A stretch of 64,000 bases of DNA from contig JAKLMB010000037.1 in NCBI GenBank assembly GCA_022813625.1, positions 186,001 through 250,000 of the forward strand, read 5' to 3'. The translations under genes were made by a program, and so were the position numbers. This DNA comes from Aaosphaeria pasadenensis (lineage: Eukaryota; Ascomycota; Dothideomycetes; Pleosporales). Each line of letters opens with the position of its first letter. The stretch's first letter is position 1. Below are positions 23,871-34,747 of this stretch, piece by piece. The notes under the pieces are model-generated. The model saw nothing but the letters and a program-made list of their open reading frames with translations, was not told the origin of the DNA and did no database searches.

Positions 23871-24552
23871 ATCGACGTATGTAGATTGTTGGGTCTGTGT
23901 TGGTTGACTGAGACTGTGTATGCTGCTTTCCGCGTAGCCAGGATAATGGCGAATCAGATTGCCTGGACGATGAGTAGTGAGAGAAGTCAATGGGTTGGAG
24001 TGGGTAAATCTGGGTTGACAAAAAGAGTCGCCAGTGAAGGTGCGGAAATCGTGAGATTTATATGAAAGTATTGGGGCTGAAAAGAATCGAGAAGAAGAAG
24101 TGAAGTGTCGTGACGTCGACGAGTGAGTCGCGAGGGAGGCGCAGGAGGAAGGGAGAGAGTGGAAATGTTGGCGTCGAGGGCAAAGGTGAATTGTCGTTTT
24201 GTGCATCCAGAAAAGTATTGAATGTTTATATATGTTTCTGGTGTCTCTTCTCTCTCACTTGACTCTTGTCGCAAGCTTCATGAATAGATTGGTAGTATAT
24301 TGTATGCTGGCGTGCCAACTTGAGGTTGATAATGCAGAGAAACGCGTTGTCACGTGCTCAGCTCCGCTAAGTTTTTCTTATCGATAAAGTATTTTCTGAT
24401 GTTCTGCCGCCAAACAAATCCCCACCAAAGACGTCGAGCCGAATCTTTAGATTTTCCGAGTATTCTCTCTACAGAACGCCCATATCCCGCACGACTCGCC
24501 TGTTCTCCAATCGAAGACCTCCCGCATTACCCTTCTGTTACCCAACCTCAAA
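23871..24552. promoter_or_regulatory. Divergent promoter APN1 / DIM1
   Basis: 682 bp between the two starts. The APN1-proximal part (to 24206) is an open extension of APN1 and may be an alternative coding leader or the 5' UTR. Both genes are housekeeping, and no TATA box or shared motif was found. Confidence 0.5.
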
Positions 24553-25930
24553 ATGCCGAAAGCGAAGCGAAAGAGCCAGGGCGGGGCGGACAGCTCGCCC
24601 TACTCGAAACCGTCTGCGAAGGCTGCTGCGGCGCATTCCATTTTCAAGATGAACACGGATCTCGGACAGCATCTTCTGAAAAACCCAGGAGCAAGTGCTA
24701 TGCAGTCTTCCTCCACGGTCTTATTTTCTAACTGGCCATCTAGGTAGCTGCTGCGATTGTTGCTAAAGCCAACCTCAAGCAATCCGACCATGTCGTCGAA
24801 GTCGGTCCCGGTACAGGAAATCTTACTGTTCTCATTTTGAAAGAGGCTAAGGCTGTGACTGCCTGCGAGTTCGATGTACGTTGCTACGGCCCACGCGATT
24901 ATTTCTTTGGGAGAGGCAGTCTGTCCTGGGACGGTATACTAACTTCTACAGCCTCGAATGGCCGCCGAGTTGACCAAACGAGTACAAGGAACACCGTTGG
25001 AAAAGAAGCTTAAGATTCTCCTGGGCGATGTGATCAAAACAGAACTCCCACACTTCGACGTCTGCATCAGTAAGCGAACCATGAGCAGCATCTAGACGTG
25101 CTTCAGCTGGACCTCTACTAACATTGACCAGGCAACACACCCTATCAGATTTCCTCCCCTCTCGTCTTCAAGCTCCTAAGCCTTCCGAACCCGCCCCGAT
25201 GCGCTGTTCTTATGTTTCAAAGAGAATTTGCAATGGTAATAGCACAGGAGGAATGTTCTATATACAAGAGACTGACAGTGAGCAGCGTCTCTTTGCCAAA
25301 CCAGGCGATAAATTATACTCGCGCCTCAGTGTAAACGTTCAAATGTTCGCCAAAGTATCCCACGTCATGAAGGTTGGCCGAAACAACTTCAATCCCCCTC
25401 CGCAGGTCGAGTCGAACGTCGTGCGCATCGAACCCAAGAACCCACGACCACAAATCAGCTACGAAGAGTGGGATGGTCTATTGCGTATTGCATTCGTGAG
25501 AAAGAACAGGACACTCCGTGCTGGCTTCCTCGGAACAGCTGCAGTGCTGGATATGCTGACGAGCAACTATCGCCTGTGGTGTGCGCAAAACGACATCCCG
25601 GTGGACGACTCCCCAGTGGCGGGTGAAGATGAAGTAGATGGAATGGAAGTGGACCAGATCGCAGAGCCAGAGGAGGAATTCAAGGGATTCTCTGATGCCG
25701 AAGACGACGACGAGTTGCCCGATTTCTTCAAGGAAATGCAAGCGAATCAGAAGAAGAACGGTGTAAACAGGAAGAAGAGGGGAAGGGTGACGGAGCTGGT
25801 GCGGGAGAAGGTCCGAAAGGTTCTCGAGGACGAGACGGAACTGGCAGAAAAACGAGCACGACTTTGCGACGAAGGCGATTTCTTGAGACTGCTGTATGCT
25901 TTCAACCAGGAGGGCATACATTTTAGCTAA
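24553..25930 (+). CDS. DIM1: 18S rRNA dimethyladenosine transferase, with an apparent one-base frameshift
   Basis: Exons 24553..24690, 24744..24876, 24952..25069, 25132..25235 and 25286..25930; about 378 residues if the frame is kept. Intron 1 is GC-AG (CCAGGA|GCAAGT) and splices to give the family sequence GQHLLKNPG/VAAAIVAKAN. Exon 2 contains the SAM-binding motif VEVGPGTGNLT. It then has four A's (24840-24843) where three would keep frame: TTG AAA AGA GGC TAA reaches a stop, while dropping one A gives LKEAKAVTACEFD, which matches the family. Exon 4 has the catalytic NTPYQISSP motif. A long acidic and then basic C-terminal region (DAEDDDELPDFF...KKRGRVTELV) is eukaryote-specific. Dim1 dimethylates two adjacent adenines near the 3' end of 18S rRNA and is needed for 40S assembly in yeast. 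The gene is probably functional in nature, and the extra A is likely a sequence error or a very recent mutation. Confidence 0.85.
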
Positions 25931-26113
25931 AAGCAACGCAACCTGATGTTGATACCATTAGTCGATGCATTGACGGGCGTTTGGGCGCTTCATAGAAGCT
26001 TTGATTGCGAGGCGTTTGGATGACACAAAAATTACGTGGCATACTTGTTTGGGGATATCATGATGTTGTATTTTCATTTTGGTCTAATCAGCCACCTATC
26101 ATTTATACTTTCA

Positions 26114-27912
26114 TTAGACTGCCTCCTCGAACTGTCGGACCAATTGTCCCTGTTCTTGTAGGTGATCCTTAACCTGCTTGACAGTGTACTCTCCACGGTG
26201 GAACTAACTAATGTTAGAAATAGTTATCAAAGTCAGGGGCAAAGGGGTATTCCACTCACCATGCCAGCGCCGAGCGCGGCGTCCGTAGTCGTCTTATCGA
26301 AAACCTCATCAAAGTGCGCCGGGTTTCCAGCTCCACTGCTTGCAATCACAGGAATGCTTATGGCGGCCTTCACATCATTAATGAGCTCGAGATCGAACCC
26401 GCTATTCGTGCCATCCTTGTCTATGCAGTTCAAGAGAATCTCCCCCGCGCCCATCGCCTCAACAGCAGTGACAAGTTGTCGAACGTCGAAGTCTCTTCCC
26501 TCGCGGCCACCCTTGATCGTGCATTGATACCAGCAGTACTCCTCGCCGTTGGGACCTTTCGTCGCTGTCTTGATTGTGTGGTGCTGTGTTGCGTCTGGTG
26601 AGCTGACATACACGCGTTTCGGGTCAACGCTGACGACGACAGCCTGGTTGCCGTATGCGGAGGAGATGGTCTCGATGGCTGTTGTGCGTGACAGTGTCTT
26701 CCCCCGAGCGTAGTACTCCTCGGCTGCAGTCACGGCGTCAGATCCAATGCTGACTTTGTCGGCGCCAGATTTGAAGTACAACTTCGCGACATCCAGGGCC
26801 GAAATCTTGGTGCCGTCTGTGTCGATGGTATCGCGGATCCCACCGCCGATGGTGAGCGGGACGAAGACGGTCTCGCTAGTTCTTCTGAGGATCTCAAGCA
26901 TGGGTGTGTCCGCCACGGGGGAGTTGCGGAACGAAGTGATGTTTAAAAAGGTGACCTCGTCCGCGCCCTGCTCGTAGTACTTCTTTGCCATCTCCACTGG
27001 CTTGCCTAGATTCCGCACCGCACCGCCGGCCGACACGCCGTCCTTCTCACGCACGTCGTACTGATCGCCTTTTGTGACCACGAGATCTCCCGAGTCGTTT
27101 GTCCGGACGTCCAAGCACGCGATCACTCTCCTTGTGAGACCTTCCTTCGTCGACGCGGCTGACGGCTTCTCCGGCAACGGCTGGCTCCTCTTGCCTTCGA
27201 GGAAGGCCTTCAAGACCCTGAGACCCGCGGCGCCGCTCTTCTCGGGATGGAACTGCGTCGCGAAGACGTTGTTCTTCTCCACTGCGCCGATGAACTCCTC
27301 GTCCCCGTATCTTGCAGTAGCAACAGTCCAGCCATCCTTCTCCAATTCCCCCTCCTTGTACAGTGCCGCATACGAGTGTACGTAGTAGTACTTGGAGCTC
27401 GGACGCAGTCCATACAGTGACTCATCGGTGACCTCGCCCGTCCGTGATGTGTTGGCAGAGTTCCATCCGATGTGCGGCACGCTCTTGTCCGTGTCCTTGA
27501 ATTTCTGCAGCCGCGAGGGGATCACGCCCAGACCCTTGACGTCGGGATCCTCTTCCGAGCCTTCGAACAGAGCCTGAAGTCCTACGCAGATTCCCATGAA
27601 GGGCTTGCCGGCTTTGATGTGTGCGCGGATCGGCTCGACATAGCCTGCGTTTTCGAGCTGCGATAGGCAGTGGCCGAAGTGGCCGACTCCGGGGATGATG
27701 AGTTTCTAATGGATGTGAAAGAGAACTGTGTTAGTTATGTGTATGCAATTGGTCGGAATAGACATGTCATAGAAAGTATTCTCAATTACCTCCGCAGAAG
27801 GGACATCAGCGGGCGACCTGACCCATACTACTGTGTAGCCGACTTTCTCAATTGCATTGACTAGTGAACGAACGTTGCCTGCGACATAGTCGAGGAGGTG
27901 GACGGTAGGCAT
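26114..27912 (-). CDS. HIS7: Imidazole glycerol phosphate synthase, fused HisH-HisF
   Basis: Exons on the minus strand: 27790..27912, 26260..27705 and 26114..26203; 552 residues, the usual length for the fused fungal enzyme. The N-terminal glutaminase half has MPTVHLLDYVAGNVRSL, the nucleophile loop KPFMGICVGLQ and QFHPEKSG (Cys, His, Glu triad). The C-terminal cyclase barrel starts at RRVIACLDVRTN and includes DGTNSGFDLELI and IASSGAGNPAHF. The last exon ends FHRGEYTVKQVKDHL...; its acceptor was placed at 26204-26205 to keep this conserved end. The enzyme makes imidazole glycerol phosphate and AICAR, linking histidine and purine synthesis. It is convergent with DIM1 (183-bp gap) and divergent from IMP3. 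Confidence 0.95.
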
Positions 27913-28248
27913 TGTGTGATACTCTTCAATTGGAAGGCGTTCAAGAGAGCGAAGAATGTGTAAAGTCGTAGAGTCAACTGAATGCAACGATGACTGACAA
28001 TCTAGCTAACTATGAGTCCCCCAATTTTTTTGCTGGACTCATAATGGCCCCGCGGCGCGAACTTATTACTATGACTGACTATTGTTGGCGGGGGTAGATA
28101 GAGGGAATGGCGATCGGCTCCGATTGGCCAGGCGCGGATCTAATGCCAAGGCCAGAAAATATCCCTGTCGCGAACTTTTTGTAGATGGACATGTCCTCGT
28201 AGCGACAACTCAAGTTTTTGACAACCAAACCACAGAATCCTCGTCGCA
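27913..28248. promoter_or_regulatory. Divergent promoter HIS7 / IMP3
   Basis: 336 bp shared by two housekeeping genes. TGACTGAC-like and TGACTCA-like stretches lie near 27990-28080 (complement of ATGAGTC at 28009-28015, and ACTCATAA at 28033-28040). These are reminiscent of Gcn4/CpcA sites (TGACTCA), which would suit amino-acid control of HIS7. This is an eye-match only. Confidence 0.4.
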
Positions 28249-29018
28249 ATGGTTCGAAAACTCAAGCATCATGAGCAGAAGCTCCTGAAGAAGGTCGACT
28301 TCACAACCTACAAGTCCGACCAGGGCCATCGCCAGAACGACGTCGTCCGCAGATACGTTATCCAGAAGGTATGTTCAGCAACGACACACATTCGACTTCG
28401 ATTGAACATTCTAATGCGCATCCAGCCCGACGACTACCGCAAATACAATCAACTATGTGGTAGCCTCCGACAATTGGCCCATCGCCTGGCAAACCTCGAT
28501 CCCTCCGATCCGTTCCGTCGCAAACACGAAGATCTTATGCTGGAAAAGTTATTTGATATGGGAATACTAGGTACTGGTGGAAGCGGTAAAGGAAAGCTTT
28601 CTGTGAGTTTTCCACCTAGCTCTCGCTGGCTGCAGTAGTACAAAGGCCGCGACATTTGGGCAGTATGGCTAACAGAATCTTCCTATCTCAGGACATTGAA
28701 AACAAAGTCACTGTCAGGTAAGCTTCCACTTTTGCCCATGCAATCAATGATCTAGCAGCTGACAGAATTAGTGCTTTTGCGCGACGCCGCCTTCCTGTAG
28801 TTATGACCCGACTCCGGATGGCAGATACAGTTCAAGCAGCGACAACTTTGATCGAGCAGGGCCACGTCCGCGTGGGCACAGAAGTCGTGACGGACACGGC
28901 TTTCCTGGTCACAAGGAATATGGAGGACTTCGTTACCTGGGTCGACTCATCCAAGATTAAGAGGAACATCATGAAGTACCGTGATAAACTGGACGACTTC
29001 GATTTGGACATGAATTAA
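28249..29018 (+). CDS. IMP3: U3 snoRNP protein IMP3 (S4 RNA-binding fold)
   Basis: Exons 28249..28368, 28426..28602, 28692..28717 (26 nt) and 28772..29018; 189 residues, close to the usual size of about 183. It opens MVRKLKHHEQKLLKKVDF and ends IKRNIMKYRDKLDDFDLDMN, both strongly conserved. The S4 domain covers RLPVVMTRLRMADTVQAA...HVRVGTEVVTD. Imp3 helps U3 snoRNA pair with pre-18S rRNA in the nucleolar small-subunit processome. Together with DIM1 nearby this gives two 40S-biogenesis genes in the same block. The short third exon is needed to keep the family sequence LSDIENKVTVSAFARRRL. Confidence 0.95.
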
Positions 29019-30299
29019 GCGACGAACCTGTGTATATAGCGAAGCATATCATGGCAGGAACTTGCATGCAAGAGGATCGCGACATCAAAATGCAGGAACA
29101 AACTGGGGACATAAACAAGGGTTAGCGAGCATTCAACTTTCATAGGGAAAGCGGGCGTTTCATGGGCATATTGCGATCTTGGGTAATTTCACCCTGCGTA
29201 TACGATATCCGAATTACCAAAACCAAGTCAACATTCGATTTCGAAGCGTACATTTAGAAGAAGAGAGGGGATCTAGGACTATGACGCAAGAGATCTATGT
29301 TCAACATAACATAGGAGTTGATTGCAACTTAGAACTTAAGGCGTCCAGATGTACTTGATCTAGCACAGATGCGTTAGGTTATGGGGGATTTGAGGGCTTG
29401 CTGCCGATAGTCCCACCTTTGGCGACTGAGTACGTGGATGTGTCACTGGTATATCATCGGTGTCGACGTTGGGGGCCTTCGTGCTCAGGTCGTTGAGCAT
29501 CGAGATTTGACAACGTGGAGGAACCATGAATCAGGATTAATGCAAAACCACACGCAAGGCTACTGAAGTAAAGCAACCTCCACAACTATGAGCCTTGGCT
29601 ATCGACTCCACGTATTTTGGGAGTAATGCATAGTGACGGCTGTGGATGGTCTTAGTTCAGGCCCCAACGCTGGCGTGGCGCCTCTACGCCTATGGCGTCA
29701 TGGCGTAGCAATTCAATGTAACTGTATTGCAACAAACAAAGAATAACCTCGAACACCAATACTTTGAATCCTGTCTCCGTGCCAACTTTTTGTCGTTTCC
29801 CGTGGATGGCCTGAATATCATTGCATCTGCAGTGTCGCTCAAAACGGCACGGCCTGTCTTAGCATGCGGCTGGGAAAGGAATCATGGGAGTCCGTTCCGA
29901 ATCATCAATGGTCAGTTCGTAAATTTGGTCCCTCAGTATGGTTTAGGAACGCTCGTCTCCCCTTGCACCTCGAGTGAGCTACAAGTAGATAGATAGCCGA
30001 CCTCTACCACACATCTGGACCGTCAGGCCGGCCTCGCACTTTTTGCACCAGTTCGAGAAGGTTAATATAAATCAACAGGAACATATGAGTGGCTGGCCAG
30101 CAGGTTATGGACTCTGTTGATCATAGAGTGGAACATGCATTCGGAAGGATCCTAAGCCTTGTCAGTAGAGCGGAATAGTCTGGTAAGAGCTGGCACAGTC
30201 GATGTGGAATGGGCACCGGCTGTGGCCCGTGGTTCCTGTTCACTAGCATCAGGTCCACCGACGGACCTTATTATTATTAGCATTGCGATTTCCGCTACT

Positions 30300-30482
30300 A
30301 TGGTACAACAAGGCCGGAGGATGGATCATCACAAAATAATTGGGGGTCGAAATATGTCCGATGAACAGGACGACTCGGGGTCGATCGTGACATTCTACAC
30401 AGTATTTTGCTTCTTTGCGTTTCTCGTCGTCGTCCTTTCCATGTACAAATACGGAGTTGAAAACTCGCGACAAACACGTTGA
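30300..30482 (+). CDS. Possible small membrane protein (weak)
   Basis: A 60-residue frame from the ATG at 30300 (other ATGs at 30321 and 30354). Its only feature is one hydrophobic stretch (IVTFYTVFCFFAFLVVVLSMY) between an acidic segment (SDEQDDSGS) and a short basic tail (ENSRQTR), the layout of a single-pass membrane peptide. No relative is recognised, there are no splice signals, and random frames can look like this. It is reported because nothing else explains the 3.4-kb gap. Confidence 0.18.
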   Translation: MVQQGRRMDHHKIIGGRNMSDEQDDSGSIVTFYTVFCFFAFLVVVLSMYKYGVENSRQTR

Positions 30483-31257
30483 CCAACTGGATGTGCAAAA
30501 GGTCTAGGATTGCATCCTAATCCAGGTGCAAATTATGCAAAATCTACGACGACCAATACGAGTATGGTGTTGAACATTCTTCTGCTAAGCGACCACGGCG
30601 ACCACATCCAGGGGCACCGGATGGGATCTGGATCTATTGTATGGTCTGAATCCTTGATGCTTGGCTTTCCAGGCGGGCCGCTGGACATTTCGGTCTTTGA
30701 TGTGCACTCGATCCGATGAGGGAACAGTTGGCATGGGCATGGCCGCGTGGCGGGTACATGTTTGGGGGATGAGGCTAAGCCGTGAGAGCATTGTATGCCC
30801 AATGGGGATATTGGGGTGGATCGACAGCCTCATGGAGCCACATTCACCAGCCAGATTGGAATTGTCAGGTTAGCTGATTCAGTCGCGTGTGCATCAGAAC
30901 GCAAGGATATGGATGGGGCCATAGATACGGTGCGATATAGATGGTCAATCTACAAGATGAGACGGGATTTAGGTCGCTGATGTGCATATCAGATTGTCAG
31001 GCAGACAGCGGTTTCGAATTCTATCTGGTTTCGCAGCATTTGCACAGCCAGCCGTTGGCCTCGGACTATCTTATCTGCCCACCTTGTGCTAAATTCAATA
31101 TCACATCTTCACGCTGCACAATCTGCAGGGAGTTCAGGGCAGTGTTTTGGTTGATCTATCTTAAAATATACACGACATAGCCGGGTCTAATTGGTTGGTC
31201 TTGTGGCCGGCCTCGCCGACGTGAGAAACCGTCCCCAACAGCTTCCCCGGATTTATA

Positions 31258-31298
31258 TTGGTGTCGGTATTGTCGGTATTGTCGGTATTGTCGGAATG
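31258..31298. repeat. Short tandem repeat, unit TATTGTCGG
   Basis: The 9-base unit TATTGTCGG occurs three times in a row with a partial unit (TGTCGG) before it and a partial match after it. It lies in non-coding sequence. Confidence 0.8.
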
Positions 31299-32407
31299 AA
31301 AGTGTGAACGAAGATAGACCATTGCGGGACTCAATGTGGCAGGCAATACAACAAGGCAACAGGAGGCTTTGGGGACAAGTGCAAACAAGCTCTTTAACAC
31401 CCCAGCCACGGCCAGCGCTGTGATGCTATCGCATCCGCTTCGCCTTATATACCGATTTGAGACAGTGCAATTCCTTTACCGAACCTTTTCGGCCTGTCGT
31501 TCTCACAGTGTACGAACCCGTCTCCACTTCGTTTGAGCCTTGGCCACACCTTAATCATCCTGCTGAGTCGAATCACAACTCACACCCACAGTACGATCGT
31601 CCCCAGCTTCCAAGCAGGAACCGTTGAGAAACGGTCGGAAATGCAACGTACTGGTTGTACAATATACACAGCTGTGAGCATCAAAGTGACCCAAACACTG
31701 CCCCTTGACAACTGTATATACATTTAGTAATTATTAGATTCCCGGCATTACCTATCATCCTCTTTAAAAGGGAGAGCTCGGCCAAAGGTGGACCTCCAGT
31801 CAGCCTAGCCATTGGACTGGTAAGGCTAGAGTGCATGTCTGCCTTAGTCGAATTGGCATCATGTACGAGCTTATAACTGTTTTGAGCAACATGTTGCGAG
31901 AATCACGTGTGCCCTTCTCCATACCTCAACCCGTTTCTTCCAAGCCATTGACACTACCCATTTCCACCCCTACCACTATCCGGATCCTAATTCCCCTACC
32001 CTACAAGTACCACGAGGAATCAAAACAAAAAAAAACAAGCTTAGAAGGATATACTCCATCGGTCATGGTACAGTAGCACCATGGCTTCCGTGACTAGGGG
32101 CCTCACACCCCCCGTCCGACCCAAAGAGCCCCCCAGTCTGACTTGCGGATCGAAGCATCCCGTATACTGACAGTAGCTTCCATACTTCTGCCAGTCTTAG
32201 TCCTCACCTCATACAAAGACTGTGGAGCATCTTCCCTTTACGTAGCCACCACTCGCTTGATCCGTTGTTTCTATCTAGATTTCCATCTTTCTCTGTGCCA
32301 CCAGTCTCAGTCTCCTTCACTGTTGTATATCTATCTTTTATTTTCTATATGCATCATAGGAATAATCGCATACATACGAGTCTTACTGCACCAAGTAATA
32401 AGTCACG

Positions 32408-34398
32408 ATGGTCGGCGTTCCCAAAAGTACTGGATGTTTGATTTGCCGGCAGCGGAAGATCAAGGTAAGCAAGTCCATTAATAGCAGTCTGGCTTTCAGC
32501 AACATTAACTTGACGTTATAAAACTACAGTGTGACGAGAACTGGCCCCACTGCCGCAACTGTTATAAGAATGGAAAACAATGCCCAGGTCCACCTGAGCG
32601 ACATACGTTCAAATCTGGCTTGTCGGGCGTGAAAACCAGCGCGAGGGACAATGAATCAACGCGCATCTTAAGTACGCCCTGCTTACCCCACATTTCCAAA
32701 CCGGCCAAACTCTCTGACTGAACTTCGGAAGACCAAAGCTGCAATCAACTCACCCAACTCAATGCCAAATTATCTCCCGATGGGGGTGGTATGTTCCAGA
32801 AATGGCGAATGTCGTCCAAGACAAGAAACAACAATGGCGTGCAAAAACGCACTTCGAAAAGCCCTCGCTCAACCATTAGTCCCAGCTCGAGCGCTAGTCC
32901 TCCACAGATGACGATAGCAAGGAACCCATCACCACCGCAGTACATGGTGCTGACACGTGCTTTCGTCGAGGCCCTGAGTACTGGAAATGTAGGCCACCGC
33001 ATGTCCGCATTTGGCCCTTTCATTCGGGAGGTGCCCGCGCGAATAGGACACAATGCAGCTCTCGACTCTGCGGTCGTCTGTCTCGTCAACGCACATTCCT
33101 CGATGGTAGGCAATCAAGGAGGTTGCGAGATCGTTAATCCGGGACTGTATCTACACGCTGTTCAGACCTTGCAATTGTGTTTGGAAGATCCCGCCCAGGG
33201 GATGTCCTCGAACACGCTTTGCGCGTCTGTTTTGTTAGGTATCGTGGAGGTATGAAACAGTTATTCTATATCTTGCTGGATTACTCATTGACTCTTATGT
33301 AGGCTCTAGCAGGCCCTAGGGAAGGCAATAGATACCTTGCCCACGTTGGCGGAGCTGGACGTCTTATGGAGATCCAAGGTCCTAGGACATGCATAGACAA
33401 GTTCACAAGGGAGATTCTCCGGTTCAACAGGGGAGGCATTGTACGCATGCCTTATATATACTCTTACGATCGCACTCGAAATTCTAATTCGTTTTTAGAT
33501 CATCACATCTCTCTACGAGAGAAGACCATGCTTTCTCACGACACCGGAGTGGCGCGACATCGCTTTCGATAAATCCGGTTTATCTTACGAGGACTGTTTA
33601 TATACCGATGTCCTTCAACGCATGGCTGACTTCCCTGCGCTGCTGAGGGAACTTAAAGATCTGGAACAGGGTGCACACAATATCATGCCAACTCTAGACG
33701 ACATCCTATTACAGGCAGACCTTCATGTAGATCTTGACGACCCATCTATAAATTTAGACGCTCCTCTAGACTTCCTCTCTGAGTCTTTCGAACCGCCGCT
33801 CGAATTCTCGCTCGACCCGTACCCCTTTGACGTCTCATGTGCGAATGCATTCCCAGCGTCGCAGTCATCACTCATCAACAAACTCCACTGTCTCAAAGAG
33901 GAATTATGTGCTCTCGGCACGCAACTCAACGCACGACTCCTAGACGGATCTGCCGCAATCGAGTTACCATCCATCGAAGAAGGCAGCCCAATCCCTACAG
34001 CATTCCACTTCTCCGGCTGGCGCGTCACCGTCGCCTACAACTGCTTCTGGGCCCTCCTCATACTGACCAACAAACTACTCCTCAAGCTCCTCCCACCCTA
34101 CGATCCTACGAAGCAGATGCTAGAGGCAGAGTGCCGGACGATCGCATATGAGATCTGCAAGACGTGGGAGGACTCATGGGCCAGCAAGCCGATCGGCGCG
34201 TTCCATACGGGCTTCAGCTTCGTCATGGCCTACGAATTTTGCACGCAGGACGTCCAGGAGTGGATTCTGAAGGGCTTAAACGCGCTGCTCGACTGCCAGC
34301 GCGTGGCTTCGTTTCGGTGGTCTCATGAGAATATCATGGCGATGAGTGGTAGGCTCACGGGCGATGGGCCCGATCTCAAGTTCACACGTTCTAAGTAG
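32408..34398 (+). CDS. Zn2Cys6 transcription factor (first of three)
   Basis: Exons 32408..32464, 32530..32671, 32732..33249, 33303..33440 and 33499..34398; 584 residues. The N-terminal binuclear cluster reads GCLICRQRKIKCDENWPHC then RNCYKNGKQCPGP: C-x2-C-x6-C-x6-C-x2-C-x6-C, with intron 1 right before the third Cys, a common position in fungi. A Ser/Pro-rich linker follows (TSKSPRSTISPSSSASPP). The remainder is a helical region of the fungal-specific type with no motif that reveals the ligand. It lies head-to-tail, about 350 bp upstream of a secreted nucleoside hydrolase, so control of that gene or of nucleoside scavenging is one guess. Confidence 0.85.
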
Positions 34399-34747
34399 TT
34401 CAACGACTCCATACATGAGGTAACCAAACGGCTACAGTGTATTGTACGATGTTAATTTTCTCGCATAGCGAAGTTGGCGTTATCGGAGCATCACGTTGTC
34501 ATGAATCATGAAGATATCCACCCAGGTTCTTATTCCAACCATGTTTGTTAGTTTTTGTAGGCAGATTCAAGCAATCAGAAATTCCACCTGCCTAATTAGG
34601 GCTAATGCTTTTGATACCCCACATCCTGAACGTCCGTCTGCTATCATCCATCGTATATCGTCCACTTTAACTGTAGAGCGGAGAGATCGTCAATCTCCTA
34701 GACTAGGTAGCTATCAAAGTGTTCTAAGCTGTGGGTCAAGCAAGTCT
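34399..34747. other. Intergenic region before nucleoside hydrolase
   Basis: 349 bp. The hydrolase frame stays open upstream to about 34508 but has no family sequence there, so this is taken as promoter and 5' UTR. Confidence 0.4.

Larger units (their letters stand above)
29019..32407. other. Long gene-poor region between IMP3 and a Zn2Cys6 gene
   Basis: 3.4 kb with no convincing gene. It holds a short tandem repeat at about 31258-31298 (unit TATTGTCGG). It also holds interleaved inverted repeats near 31795-31825 (CCAGTC/GACTGG and GCCTAGCC/GGCTAG) and one small frame with a membrane-like segment, listed separately. The last several hundred bases before 32408 are pyrimidine-rich, as in a fungal promoter or 5' UTR. 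No tRNA-like B box was found by eye. Confidence 0.4.
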
